Below are positions 43,019 through 52,346 of a stretch of 64,000 bases of DNA, piece by piece. The notes below the pieces were generated by a model that ran no database searches, was not told the DNA's origin, and was given only the letters and a program-made list of their open reading frames with translations. A program made the translations under genes and the position numbers. The DNA is taken from contig ONJS01000001.1 of the NCBI GenBank assembly GCA_900318205.1, positions 62,001 to 126,000 on the forward strand, written 5' to 3'. This DNA is from an uncultured Prevotellaceae bacterium (GTDB lineage: Bacteria; Bacteroidota; Bacteroidia; Bacteroidales; Muribaculaceae). Numbering within the stretch: position 1 is the first letter of the stretch; each line of letters starts with the position of its first letter.

Positions 43019-43074
43019 TCAACAGATTGAATTGACTCATCACATTAAATATTAATCATTAAAACTTATCGCAA

Positions 43075-46000
43075 ATGAACAAAATTTTTACTCACAAGAA
43101 ATGGTTGAGGCTCTTGCTGCTGGTTGCGTGCTGCGTTGCCACAGCAACAGCCGTGCATGCCGCTAACATCACGGTTGACGGCATCAACTACACAACCAAG
43201 AATGATGGCACTGCGACGATTGCCAAGTACACCATCATCAAAGCCACTGCCGACACACCTGCCGACACGCTTTTCTACAGCGGTGACATCGTGATCCCTG
43301 AGAAGATTTCCTATGAAGGCACCGAGTACACAGTGGTGGGAACTGCAGCCAATTCGTTTCTCGACTGTAGGGACCTGACCTCGTTGCAGCTGCCTGCAAC
43401 ATGTGTTACTATCGGCCGCAACTGCTTCAAGGGCTGTACCTCATTGCTGGCGAGCCCCATCCCCATCACAGCGACCAACATCGGCACCGGCGTGTTCAAC
43501 GGCTGTACGCGACTTGAGGAAGTCACGATTGTTCCCGGCTGGAGCAAGCCCGTGAGCGAGGAGTTTGCGAACTGCCCGAACCTGAAACGCTTTATCATTG
43601 CTGAGGGCGAGAACGCTGTTGTGATGAAGGTGACCGCCTTTGGTGCCAATGCCGAAGCACGTGTCGCCATCAACAGCATCGAGTATATCTATATGGGCCG
43701 TAACGTGGATGCCAGCGCCTACCTGAACAACGAGCAGCCGTTCCACAATATGGGCGCGCTCAAGACGCTGGTTATCGGCGGCGAGACGACCACCATCCAG
43801 GGCACCACGTTCCAGGGCTGCACGGCACTGGAGACGGTAACCTTTGAGGAAGGAAACAAGGTGACCGGCATCGGCAACAGCGCCTTTGCCAGCTGTACGT
43901 CACTGACCGGCATCGATATTCCCGCTGCCGTGACGACCATCGAGCAGAGCACCTTCAACGGCTGCCGCAACCTGCGTAGCGTGACCATGGGTGAAGACGT
44001 GACCAGCATCGGCATCACCGCGTTCTACAACACGGGTCTGACGAGTTTCCACTTCCCCACCGCACTGACGTCAATCGGTCAAAGTGCCTTTGAGAACACT
44101 CAGCTTAATGGTGAGATTATGCTTCCTGAACAGCTGACCGCAGTTGGCACTCAAGCCTTTGCCAACACCCAGATAGAGCACGTCATCATTCCAGCCAGCG
44201 TTACCAGCATCGGCTCGGGTGCGTTTGCTCCCATCGCCACGCTTGCCAACATCACCCTTGCTGATGGCAACACCAGCTTCAAGCTCGACAATGGCGTGCT
44301 GCTCAATGCCAGCGGCACCCGCCTGCTCGTGAGTGCCCATGAGGGTGAAATCGGCAACAGCTACAGCAACGCTACTGTGACCAACATCGACAATTACGGT
44401 CTTGCTTATGCCCCGTTTACAAGTGTTGACCTGCCTGCTCTGAGTAATATCGGCAACTATGGCTTTGCCTACAGCGACATCGACTCCTATACGCTTGAGA
44501 GCAACGTTACCGTCGGACAGAACGTGTTTGCGGGCTCGGCGCTCAAGGAGATTGTCATCGCTGAGGGCCGCAATGAGATACCTCAAGGCCTGTGTGCCGG
44601 TTGCCAGCAACTGACCAGTGTCACGCTGCCCACTACCACGACCAACATGATGCGCAACTGCTTTGAGGGCTGCACTGCTCTCAACAGCATGGAAATTCCC
44701 GCCAACGTGAACTACATGGAGCCCGGATCGGTTCCCGCTACCATCCAGGAGCTGCGCGTGCTCAATGTCAACACGCCCGCCCTTGCCGCCGGCGTGTTTA
44801 ACGAGAGCCAGAGCAACGTCATCTGTAAGGTTGCTCCCGAGTCGGTTAACGCCTTCAAGAGCGCCAACCAGTGGCGCTACCTGAATATCGTAGCCGACGA
44901 GAGCATCTCGGGTGAAGGCTCGACGCTGGGTTGCCCGACCGGCCTGTACTTCGCCACGACCAGCGGCGACCTGATGTACAAGGACGAAGACGGCAACATC
45001 GTGAACACCAACTTCAACGCCGGCAAGCACGCCTTCACGTTGCAGAGCTACAAGAACCGCGTGTATGTCGCCGTTGCCGGTGACCACTTCACCTATCAGG
45101 ATCCCAACCAGCCGCTGGGTGACGGTGAGCTATTCTACGTGAACAACACCAACGGTATCTTCTACCGCGTGACCGTCCTGAATAATGTGGGTTACGCACC
45201 CAGTGAGGACCCGTTCACCATGTTCATCGACGAGAACGAGAACAAGATCTACATCAGCGACCGCAACGTGGGTATCCACGAGCTGAACGCCGACACCACA
45301 GGTTTGTATGGCCAGCAGCCCTTCCTGCTGCAGAACCAGTGGCTGCCCTACTACAATGACGAGATCAGTTGGGGCTCCATCACCGGTGGCTTCACCCAGG
45401 ACAAGCACGGCATCTTCTGGATGAGTAAGAAGTTCAACGGCCTGTGCCTGCTGCGATTCAAGAAGAACGACATCTATCCCGATGGCGGCCAAGGCAAGCC
45501 CAAACACTACAATGCCCTGTTCAAGGACGCCATCATCAAGACCTTCTACCTTGACGAGGAGAACGGCTACCTGTACATGCAGGTACAGAGTGACCCCTAT
45601 GGTTGCGTTCCCGGCATCTACCGCATCGCCCTGAGCAAGATCGAGAATCTGGAGACCGGCGCTGATGTTGCAGGCAATGAAAACCTGCGCATTGCCGACT
45701 GCGAACTCATCGACGACTCCCCCATCAAGGTTGAGGGCAATGAGGACAGCGGTGAGATTGCCAATGTGGCCCAAATCAACAGCGACGGCGAGTACATCTA
45801 CTGGAGCTATATCGCACCTGCCAGCGATGACCAGTCGATTCGCAACAGTGTGGCCCTTGACCCCAACAACCCGTTGCACAAGAGCGGTATCAAGTGCCTG
45901 CCCGCCAAGGCCAACGAAGACGGCACGATGCCGACGACCATCGGCTTTGCCGTTGAGGGTGTAGAGGCTTATGGTGTCTGCGGCGCGACGTACGTTGAGC

Positions 46001-46188
46001 CGGGTCCCCAGCCCGTAGAGAAGCCTGGTGACGTGAACGGTGACGGCGAGGTGAACATCGCCGACGTCAATGCCGTTATCGACCACATCCTGAGCAACAC
46101 GTTCAGCAAGCCTGCTGACGTGAACGGTGACGGCGAGGTGAACATCGCCGACGTCAACGCATTGCTTGACATTATCCTTGCCAAGTAA
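43075..46188 (+). CDS. BspA-like leucine-rich repeat surface protein with dockerin
   Basis: 1037 residues. Signal peptide ending near residue 30 (TATAVHA). Residues about 75-600 are BspA/LRR_5 repeats of 22-24 residues (CTSLTGIDIPAAVTTIEQST and like), a fold used for adhesion to host or bacterial surfaces. Residues about 620-970 form another domain with repeated beta motifs (GLYFATTSGDLMYKDEDGNI, NKIYISDRNVGIHELN) that could be a propeller. The C-terminus after PQPVEKP is a dockerin-like pair, both copies reading VNGDGEVNIADVNA. Monocistronic with terminator at 46214. Confidence 0.9.
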   Translation: MNKIFTHKKWLRLLLLVACCVATATAVHAANITVDGINYTTKNDGTATIAKYTIIKATADTPADTLFYSGDIVIPEKISYEGTEYTVVGTAANSFLDCRDLTSLQLPATCVTIGRNCFKGCTSLLASPIPITATNIGTGVFNGCTRLEEVTIVPGWSKPVSEEFANCPNLKRFIIAEGENAVVMKVTAFGANAEARVAINSIEYIYMGRNVDASAYLNNEQPFHNMGALKTLVIGGETTTIQGTTFQGCTALETVTFEEGNKVTGIGNSAFASCTSLTGIDIPAAVTTIEQSTFNGCRNLRSVTMGEDVTSIGITAFYNTGLTSFHFPTALTSIGQSAFENTQLNGEIMLPEQLTAVGTQAFANTQIEHVIIPASVTSIGSGAFAPIATLANITLADGNTSFKLDNGVLLNASGTRLLVSAHEGEIGNSYSNATVTNIDNYGLAYAPFTSVDLPALSNIGNYGFAYSDIDSYTLESNVTVGQNVFAGSALKEIVIAEGRNEIPQGLCAGCQQLTSVTLPTTTTNMMRNCFEGCTALNSMEIPANVNYMEPGSVPATIQELRVLNVNTPALAAGVFNESQSNVICKVAPESVNAFKSANQWRYLNIVADESISGEGSTLGCPTGLYFATTSGDLMYKDEDGNIVNTNFNAGKHAFTLQSYKNRVYVAVAGDHFTYQDPNQPLGDGELFYVNNTNGIFYRVTVLNNVGYAPSEDPFTMFIDENENKIYISDRNVGIHELNADTTGLYGQQPFLLQNQWLPYYNDEISWGSITGGFTQDKHGIFWMSKKFNGLCLLRFKKNDIYPDGGQGKPKHYNALFKDAIIKTFYLDEENGYLYMQVQSDPYGCVPGIYRIALSKIENLETGADVAGNENLRIADCELIDDSPIKVEGNEDSGEIANVAQINSDGEYIYWSYIAPASDDQSIRNSVALDPNNPLHKSGIKCLPAKANEDGTMPTTIGFAVEGVEAYGVCGATYVEPGPQPVEKPGDVNGDGEVNIADVNAVIDHILSNTFSKPADVNGDGEVNIADVNALLDIILAK

Positions 46189-46213
46189 CTGCAAGGATTG
46201 GGTGGATGAATAG

Positions 46214-46252
46214 AGGAGCGCCGGCTTGATAGCTGGCGCTCCTGGTTTTTTA
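46214..46252 (+). terminator. Intrinsic terminator after the LRR gene
   Basis: AGGAGCGCC / GGCGCTCCT with inner GCT/AGC, then GGTTTTTT. Confidence 0.9.
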
Positions 46253-46254
46253 AG

Positions 46255-46335
46255 GGGGAGATAATGGGGAGGGATGGGGAGGGATGAGGAGTGATGGGGG
46301 GCCGTGACGGGAGTCACGGCATAGAGGGACCCTGA
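46255..46335. repeat. 10-bp satellite followed by CCGTGAC palindrome
   Basis: 46255-46300: units of GGGGAGGGAT/GGGGAGTGAT type. 46302-46319: CCGTGAC-GGGA-GTCACGG, then ATAGAGGGACCCTGA. The same two-part arrangement occurs at 52347-52440. Confidence 0.85.
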
Positions 46336-46344
46336 CATGAGGGG

Positions 46345-46977
46345 CTAGAACATGTAGGCGGCGGTGAGGCTCCAGGAGTTGTCGCGGTAGATTTTTTCCT
46401 TGGATAAGGAGATGTTGTAGGCAGCGGCGACACGCACGTGCTTGATCAGGTCGACGCCGGCACCGATGTTCCAAGAGAGACTTGTATTGCCCTTCAACGA
46501 GCTGCCATCGGCTGTATCACCCCAAGCACCCGTATTCATCCTGAAGGAGACCTCGGGTCCTGTAAAAGCAAAGGGAGCAACGACCTTCTCGACCAGCGGC
46601 AACGAGAAACGATAACGAGCATTCACGGGGATATCGATTGAATGGAGTTTGCGTCCATTGTCACCGAAGGAGCGCCTGGTAAACATCGCACCGGTCTCCA
46701 CCCCCAGCCCGATGATGGGGATATTCACGTCCATGACCACACCGAGTGAACTGCCGATGCGGTTGTCGCTGTCAATGACGTCGCTGCCCATGCGAGCGTT
46801 CTCAAGTTTGACGCCACCCTTGACGCCCAGATGCACCTGTGCTACTGCCGGGATGGATATCAGCATCAATGCCACGGTGAGCATCGAAGTCCAAGCCATG
46901 CGCTTTACTGATTGTTTTACACTGTTGTTGAAGTTCACGTTGAGGACGTTGTCCATGTTAGAAGTCTTGGTTGTCAT
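46345..46977 (-). CDS. PorT-like outer-membrane beta-barrel protein
   Basis: 210 residues. An N-terminal extension with a hydrophobic stretch (about 28-46, ending VAQ) acts as signal peptide; translation might instead begin at an internal Met (MDNVLNV or MAWTSML). The rest is an eight-strand-type outer-membrane barrel (VHLGVKGGVKLENARMGSDV; the last residue is the usual aromatic Phe). Role unknown; small barrels of this kind occur widely in Bacteroidetes. Confidence 0.85.
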   Translation of the reverse strand: MTTKTSNMDNVLNVNFNNSVKQSVKRMAWTSMLTVALMLISIPAVAQVHLGVKGGVKLENARMGSDVIDSDNRIGSSLGVVMDVNIPIIGLGVETGAMFTRRSFGDNGRKLHSIDIPVNARYRFSLPLVEKVVAPFAFTGPEVSFRMNTGAWGDTADGSSLKGNTSLSWNIGAGVDLIKHVRVAAAYNISLSKEKIYRDNSWSLTAAYMF

Positions 46978-47017
46978 AACTGTAAGTTTTTTAGTGGTTA
47001 TTATTTGTTTGATGATG

Positions 47018-47050
47018 CAAAGTTATGACGGTCGATGGGGGCTATCCAAA
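47018..47050 (-). promoter_or_regulatory. Bacteroidetes promoter for the barrel gene
   Basis: Minus strand TTTG (47050-47047), 21-bp spacer, TAACTTTG (47025-47018); leader about 35 nt. Confidence 0.75.
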
Positions 47051-47104
47051 GAAAATGAAACGTATTGGATGAAGTGGTGGGATTAATGTATGAAATGATT
47101 TTTA

Positions 47105-47182
47105 AGGGGGAGGGATGGGGAGTGATGGGGGGTGATAGGGGGTGATAGGGGGTGATAAGAAATGATAAGAGGTGATGGGAAC
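47105..47182. repeat. 10-bp satellite GGTGATAGGG
   Basis: About eight units, GGGGAGTGAT/GGTGATAGGG/GGTGATAAGA, with drift toward the right end. Lies between two minus-strand genes; 47183-47375 beyond is AT-rich without a gene. Confidence 0.85.
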
Positions 47183-47375
47183 AATAGGGGAAGTTTTGGG
47201 GGAGGGGCAAAAAAAATGGATTAACCATTCTATCAATCACGACAGTAAGTTAATCCGAAACTCTTTGATAAATCAAAATTGATTTTTCCCTTTTATGCGC
47301 TACAAAGTTAATATCATTTTCTCACATACAAAATTTTTTCATACTTTTTTTTAAAAAAACTTCAGATTTCAGCCT

Positions 47376-47397
47376 AAAAGCCTTGTAAAGGGCTTTT
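47376..47397. terminator. Small terminator hairpin
   Basis: AAAAGCC-TTGTAAAG-GGCTTTT, 10 bp from the end of the symporter gene; its AAAA/TTTT ends give T tracts on both strands. Confidence 0.7.
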
Positions 47398-47407
47398 CAG
47401 GAAGAAA

Positions 47408-48604
47408 TCACATATCTTGATCTACGGATTCCACAGGGGAAGGAGCGTTTCCTGTGTAAATTCGGTCCACGATGAGAGCAATAGCACCGTCGCCCGTCAC
47501 ATTGCAGGCGGTGCCGAAACTGTCCATGGTAATATAAAGGGCAATCATTATCGCCTGCTGCTCAGGAGTGAAGCCCAGGATGGACTGCAGTACGCCGAGC
47601 GCTGCCATGATAGCGCCTCCCGGTACTCCGGGTGCCGCCACCATCATCACGCCGAGCATGAGGATAAAGCCAGCAAAATGCGCCAAATCGATGGTCCCTC
47701 CCTGCATGATGAGCAAGGCGACAGCACAGGCGGTAATCTTCATAGCACTACCCGACAAGTGTATCGTCGCACAAAGAGGCACGACAAATCCTCCGATGCC
47801 TGCACTGACACCGTTGCACTTCACCTGACGAAGGGTAACCGGGATGGTTGCCGCCGAGGAAGAGGTACCCAGAGCCGTGAAATAGGCGGGGAGCATATTG
47901 TACAACGCCTTGAAAGGATTGCGATGAGAGATGAGGCCCGCAATGCAATACTGGAAAACCAGCAAAAAGATGTGCATCAGGAAGATGACGCCGATGATGG
48001 CGATGAAAACCTGGATAATGCGCCATGCCTGCCCCGAGTACGACATGTTGATGAAAATGGAGAAGATGTATAAGGGCAGGATGGGAATGAGGGCCACCTC
48101 GATGGTCTTGGCAATGATGTCGCGGAACTCGTCGAAAGCCTTCTTGAGGTTGGACGATTCAAAGAAGGCAATACCCAAGCCCATGACGAATGCCGTAATC
48201 AAGGCACTCATCACGTCGAGCAGGGGCGGTATCTCGATGGTAAAGAAAGGCTGCAGTTCCTTGGCTGTAGCGACAGCCTCGGCAGCCTGTGCGCGGTCGA
48301 TGAGCGACGGGAAGATACCGACACTGGTGAAATAACTCAGGAAACCCGAGAAGATGGTGTCGCCATAGGCAATCAGCGCCGTGATGAGGAGCAACTTGCC
48401 TGCCCCTTTTCCGATATCGGCGATGGCCGGGGTTACCAGTCCCACGATGATGAGCGGGATGAGGAACGACAGGAAATGACTGAAGATGCTGTTGAAAGTA
48501 ACGAAGCACCTTACTGCCCATTCAGGGAAAAACAGACCGCAAATGACACCAAGGATAATGGCGATGATAACGCGCGGAAGTAGTGGTAATCTTTTAAGAT
48601 TCAT
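47408..48604 (-). CDS. Dicarboxylate/amino acid:cation symporter (DAACS family)
   Basis: 398 residues from the ATG at 48604 (MNLKRLPLLPRVIIAIILGV). The upstream ATG at 48628 overlaps the -7 box, so it should not be used. About eight TM helices plus two re-entrant loops; the Ser-rich loop GTSSSAATIPVTL and the NVTGDGAIALIVDR in the last helix (binding of carboxylate and sodium) are typical. Imports C4-dicarboxylates, glutamate, serine or threonine with sodium or protons; the substrate is not decided. Confidence 0.92.
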   Translation of the reverse strand: MNLKRLPLLPRVIIAIILGVICGLFFPEWAVRCFVTFNSIFSHFLSFLIPLIIVGLVTPAIADIGKGAGKLLLITALIAYGDTIFSGFLSYFTSVGIFPSLIDRAQAAEAVATAKELQPFFTIEIPPLLDVMSALITAFVMGLGIAFFESSNLKKAFDEFRDIIAKTIEVALIPILPLYIFSIFINMSYSGQAWRIIQVFIAIIGVIFLMHIFLLVFQYCIAGLISHRNPFKALYNMLPAYFTALGTSSSAATIPVTLRQVKCNGVSAGIGGFVVPLCATIHLSGSAMKITACAVALLIMQGGTIDLAHFAGFILMLGVMMVAAPGVPGGAIMAALGVLQSILGFTPEQQAIMIALYITMDSFGTACNVTGDGAIALIVDRIYTGNAPSPVESVDQDM

Positions 48605-48625
48605 GTGATTTATTTTAATTTTGGG

Positions 48626-48633
48626 CAAAGATA
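48626..48633 (-). promoter_or_regulatory. Putative -7 element for the symporter
   Basis: Minus strand TATCTTTG, 22 bp before the ATG at 48604 and covering the alternative ATG at 48628. Confidence 0.5.
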
Positions 48634-48675
48634 ATACTTTTATTGCTAAATTTGCGTTTTATTCTTGAGGAGTTG

Positions 48676-48747
48676 ACGGATATCACGGATATCACGGAAA
48701 TAACGGGTTGAACGGATATCACGGGTAAAACGGATTGGACGGGAACT
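48676..48747. repeat. 9-bp satellite ACGGATATC
   Basis: Eight units: ACGGATATC (three), ACGGAAATA, ACGGGTTGA, ACGGGTAAA, ACGGATTGG, ACGGGAACT. Same family as the ACGG arrays inside the composite repeats, here without their hairpins. Lies between divergent genes. Confidence 0.88.
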
Positions 48748-48767
48748 CAATTTTTTAATTGGAGAAG

Positions 48768-49709
48768 ATGATAGAGATTGTGAAATATGATGGCTCGATG
48801 GCGGGCCAGTGGAACGAGATGGTGAGGAACAGCCGTAACGGGACGTTCCTGCATGAGCGCGGATATATGGATTATCACAGCGACCGTTTCACTGACTGCT
48901 CACTTGTGGCCCTGCGCGACGGGAAAATGTGTGCGCTGCTGCCTGCCAACATCGATGGGGACACGCTGTGGTCACACCGCGGCTTGACCTACGGCGCGTG
49001 GATTGTGCCACTGAAGCACTTTGACACGACGGTGATGGTCGAGGTGATGGATGCCGCCATCGCCTGGATGCGTGAGAACGGCATCCAGCGGTTTGTCTAT
49101 AAACCCGTGCCACATATCTATCACCGTTACCCTTGCGAGGAGGACCTGTATGCGCTGTTCCGTCACGGGGCATCGCTCATCGAGACCAACATCTCGACAA
49201 CCATCGACCTGACATGCCCGATACCGCTGGACCGCGGCAACAAGAGCGGCGCCAATGCCGCCCGCAAAGCCGGCATCAAAGTCGGCGCGAGCGATGACTG
49301 GGAAGTTTACTGGCATCTGCTGTCGTCGCTGCTTGACGAACGGTACGGCACACGACCAGTGCACACGCTTGATGAGATCAAACTGTTGCACGGACGTTTC
49401 CCCGAGAACATCAGACTCTATACCGCCACCCTCGACGGCGAATTGCTGGCAGGCGTGGTGATGTACTATTCCCAACCCGTCGCGCACTGCCAATACATCG
49501 GTGCATCGCCTCGCGGTAAAGACAGCAATGCTTTGACGCTGCTGTTTGATCATCTCATCAAGGAGAGCACACAGCAAGGCTACCGCTACTTTGACTTCGG
49601 TATCAGCAATGAGGATCATGGGCGCTACCTGAATGAGGGCCTCGTGCGGCAGAAGTGCCGCCTGGGCGGAAGGGGCATTGCCTATCATGTGATGGAAGTC
49701 AACATTTAG
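48768..49709 (+). CDS. GNAT/FemAB-like acyltransferase
   Basis: 313 residues from the ATG at 48768 (MIEIVKYDGSMAGQWNEMVR); an in-frame TTG at 48759 is less likely. Two GNAT-like halves as in FemAB proteins; the second has YTATLDGELLAGVVMYY, followed by QYIGASPRGKDSNALTLLFD and YFDFGISNEDHGRYLNEGL. Such proteins acylate polysaccharides or amino sugars, or add amino acids to cell-wall precursors. Only 29 bp before the flippase gene, so a role in modifying a lipid-linked glycan is plausible. Confidence 0.82.
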   Translation: MIEIVKYDGSMAGQWNEMVRNSRNGTFLHERGYMDYHSDRFTDCSLVALRDGKMCALLPANIDGDTLWSHRGLTYGAWIVPLKHFDTTVMVEVMDAAIAWMRENGIQRFVYKPVPHIYHRYPCEEDLYALFRHGASLIETNISTTIDLTCPIPLDRGNKSGANAARKAGIKVGASDDWEVYWHLLSSLLDERYGTRPVHTLDEIKLLHGRFPENIRLYTATLDGELLAGVVMYYSQPVAHCQYIGASPRGKDSNALTLLFDHLIKESTQQGYRYFDFGISNEDHGRYLNEGLVRQKCRLGGRGIAYHVMEVNI

Positions 49710-49738
49710 AGCCTTATTTATTATAATGTGAAGATGTG

Positions 49739-51175
49739 ATGGCCGGTAAGCAGGGTAACATATCACGAATGGCGATGAAAGCAATGGGCCTGTTCGGAGG
49801 AGTCCAGGTGATGGGCATCCTGTGCTCTATTGTCCGCACCAAGCTGGTCGCCATGTGGATAGGTCCCGTGGGTACCGGTCTGTTCGGCCTGTTCAACAAT
49901 GCCCTGGAGATGATTTCCACTGGTACCAACCTAGGCATCCGCTCAAGCAGTGTGCGCGACATTTCACAAGCCATGGAAGAACGCGACCCCAAACTGGTGT
50001 CACGGATGATTACCGTGGTGCGCAAGTGGTCGATGTGGCTGGGTCTTGCAGGAGCCTTGCTAACCTTGTCGCTGGCGCCAGTCTTGAGTAAGGCTACATT
50101 TGGCGACACGGAACACATTTGGGGATTTGTCGCCCTGAGCATCGCCGTGCTGCTACAGGCGTTGACCAATGGCGAATATGCCGTGCTGCAAGGTACTGCA
50201 CGCCTGAAACGCCTTGCCAGCGTGACGCTGTGGGGCACTATCGTGGGTCTTGCGGTATCGGTGCCGCTGTTCTACCTGCTGCGCGAACGTAGCATCGTGC
50301 CATCGATTCTGGCTTATGCCTTTGCGCTTGCCGCCTTTGCCTGGGTGTTCAGGAACCGCGAGTATGCGACAGCCGAGGTCACCTCACGTGAGACGTTTGA
50401 CATCGGCAAGGGATTCGTGAGACTGGGCATTTTCATGACGTTAGGCAACTTTGCCAGCCAGCTGGCGACCTATGCGTTCGGAGCGTGGCTCAACATCCAT
50501 GCCGGCACAGGAGAGGTGGGACTGTATCAAGCGGGTTATACACTCATCAACAAATATACGGGACTGATACTCACCGCGCTAGGCATGGAGTACTACCCTC
50601 GCCTAGCGAAGGTGGTTGAGAGCCGCAAGAGGCTGCGCGCCTATGTGTCGCAAGAGATCAACGTAGCCATCACCATCATGGCCCCGATTGTAGCACTGTT
50701 CATCCTGCTGAGGGAGTTTGTGGTGTGGCTGCTCTACTCCCCCGAATACTACAGCATCCTACCCTATGTGTCATGGGGCATGGTGGGAACCGTGCTGCGC
50801 ACGCTGTCGTGGTGCCTGGCGTTTACCATCCTTGCCAAGGGCGACGGCAAGACGTACCTGTGGACCGAAGTCGCCAGCGCAATCATCAACCTGGTGCTGA
50901 ACATCGCCTTCTTCAAGTGGTGGGGCCTCACGGGCCTGGGTATCGCGTTCCTGGTATCGTATCTCCTCTACACGCTGATTGTCGCCGGCGTCTATTTCAA
51001 GTCATACCGCCTGACCTTGTCGCGAGCCAGTTTCTATAACATGCTGTGGACGATGGCTGTGTCGTGCTCGGTCCTGCTTGCCATGGAAACAGGGCAGATT
51101 GTCATTGCCGCCGTAATCACTGTCGTGAGTGTTGCCTTTGCTGGCCGACAGGTTATCGCCCTGTGGCGTCGCTAA
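49739..51175 (+). CDS. Wzx-type polysaccharide flippase
   Basis: 478 residues from the ATG at 49739 (MAGKQGNISRMAMKAMGLFG); a GTG one codon earlier is possible. Twelve or more TM helices of the MATE/MVF superfamily. The start GLFGGVQVMGILCSIVRTKLVAMWIGPVGTG is the O-antigen translocase form common in Bacteroidetes. It flips undecaprenyl-linked repeat units to the periplasm. It is the only flippase in the window and is 36 kb from the polysaccharide operon, which has none in view. Confidence 0.9.
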   Translation: MAGKQGNISRMAMKAMGLFGGVQVMGILCSIVRTKLVAMWIGPVGTGLFGLFNNALEMISTGTNLGIRSSSVRDISQAMEERDPKLVSRMITVVRKWSMWLGLAGALLTLSLAPVLSKATFGDTEHIWGFVALSIAVLLQALTNGEYAVLQGTARLKRLASVTLWGTIVGLAVSVPLFYLLRERSIVPSILAYAFALAAFAWVFRNREYATAEVTSRETFDIGKGFVRLGIFMTLGNFASQLATYAFGAWLNIHAGTGEVGLYQAGYTLINKYTGLILTALGMEYYPRLAKVVESRKRLRAYVSQEINVAITIMAPIVALFILLREFVVWLLYSPEYYSILPYVSWGMVGTVLRTLSWCLAFTILAKGDGKTYLWTEVASAIINLVLNIAFFKWWGLTGLGIAFLVSYLLYTLIVAGVYFKSYRLTLSRASFYNMLWTMAVSCSVLLAMETGQIVIAAVITVVSVAFAGRQVIALWRR

Positions 51176-51285
51176 TTGCAATATAATCGCACCGAAAACC
51201 ATAGCAATGCCATCAACATCGGTTAATTTTATTAAAAAAAGCGCGATTTTATTAACAATGTGGTGGCTTGAATTAAAATTATATT

Positions 51286-51293
51286 TATCTTTG
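51286..51293 (+). promoter_or_regulatory. Putative -7 element for greA
   Basis: TATCTTTG, with a leader of about 100 nt to the ATG at 51396. TTG at 51268 is at a 15-bp distance only. Confidence 0.5.
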
Positions 51294-51395
51294 CAGCGTT
51301 GAAACCATAATAACAGCGAGGGATCTCACCAGCAAATAGTTGAGATTCTTCTCATTTTTTGAGACTTTAAAAATTTAAAAGACACAGTATTTAGC

Positions 51396-51866
51396 ATGGC
51401 TATTACTTACATGACACAGGAAGGTTACGACAAAAAGATGGCGGAACTTTCCCATCTTGAGAACGTGGAACGTCCCGAGGTTGTTCGTGCCATTGTCGAG
51501 GCGCGTGACAAGGGCGACCTTTCAGAGAACGCAGAATATGATGCCGCCAAAGAGCGTCAAGGAATGCTCGAGGCTAAGATTGCAGAATTGAAGAGCCTGA
51601 TCGCATCGGCCCGCATCATCGACGAGAGTAAGATCAGTACCGATGAGGTGCAGTTACTGACCAAGGTTACCATCAAGAACCTGAAGAACAAGGCCACCAT
51701 GACCTATACCATTGTTACCGAGACCGAAGCGAACCTGCGCGAGGGTAAGATCTCGATCACTACTCCTATTGCCAAAGGTCTGCTGGGCCACAAGGTTGGC
51801 GACAAGGTTGAGGTTCATGCCCCTGCCGGCCTGATGAAGTTTGAAATCCTGAAAATTGAAGTATAA
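51396..51866 (+). CDS. greA: Transcription elongation factor GreA
   Basis: 156 residues, standard length. N-terminal coiled coil with LSENAEYDAAKERQG carrying the tip acidic residues that stimulate RNA cleavage in backtracked RNA polymerase, and C-terminal FKBP-like domain (ISITTPIAKGLLGHKVGDKV). Followed after 8 bp by the HIT gene, probably cotranscribed. Confidence 0.97.
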   Translation: MAITYMTQEGYDKKMAELSHLENVERPEVVRAIVEARDKGDLSENAEYDAAKERQGMLEAKIAELKSLIASARIIDESKISTDEVQLLTKVTIKNLKNKATMTYTIVTETEANLREGKISITTPIAKGLLGHKVGDKVEVHAPAGLMKFEILKIEV

Positions 51867-51874
51867 TCAGCATT

Positions 51875-52267
51875 ATGGCAACGATATTCAGTAAAATCGC
51901 CGCTGGCGAGATTCCTAGTTACAAGGTGGCCGAGGACGACCGTTACTTTGCCTTCCTCGACATCAATCCGATGGCCAAGGGTCACACCCTGGTAATCCCC
52001 AAGCACGAGGTGAACTATATGTTTGACCTCGATGAGGAAGAGTATGCCGGCCTGTGGGCATTTGCCCGCAAAGTGGCCATGGCACTGGAGCAGGCCGTTC
52101 CCTGCAAGCGCATCGGAATCGGTGTGCTGGGTCTTGAGGTGCCCCATTGCCACATCCACCTCGTTCCCTTGCAGAGCGAGAAGGATATGTCCTTCGGTGG
52201 CCCGAAGTTGAGCCTTCCCGCCGAGGAGATGCAGGCTATCGCCGCTGCTATCGCTGCGAAGCTGTAA
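51875..52267 (+). CDS. HIT-family nucleotide hydrolase/transferase
   Basis: 130 residues. ATIFSKIAAGEIPSYKVAED and FAFLDINPMAKGHTLVIPK are the HIT core; the catalytic triad motif is VPHCHIHLVPL (HxHxH). It acts on nucleoside phosphoramidates or dinucleotides in the cytosol, exact substrate unknown. Follows greA and ends at a strong terminator. Confidence 0.95.
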   Translation: MATIFSKIAAGEIPSYKVAEDDRYFAFLDINPMAKGHTLVIPKHEVNYMFDLDEEEYAGLWAFARKVAMALEQAVPCKRIGIGVLGLEVPHCHIHLVPLQSEKDMSFGGPKLSLPAEEMQAIAAAIAAKL

Positions 52268-52297
52268 GGAGAGAGAAGACTATTAAGAAGTTATGGT

Positions 52298-52346
52298 CAA
52301 GGTGCTTGACTTTCCCTGAGGGAAAGGTGAGCACCTTGATTTTTTA
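52298..52346 (+). terminator. Intrinsic terminator after greA-HIT
   Basis: CAAGGTGCT / AGCACCTTG with inner CTTTCCC-TGA-GGGAAAG, then ATTTTTT. Confidence 0.9.

Noticed and set aside
44071..46338. Long open frames on minus within the LRR gene
   Set aside because: Shadows of repetitive LRR codons; no start or motif support.
48676..48747. CRISPR array
   Set aside because: Units of 9 bp in direct tandem without spacers and no cas genes; the same holds for all satellites here.
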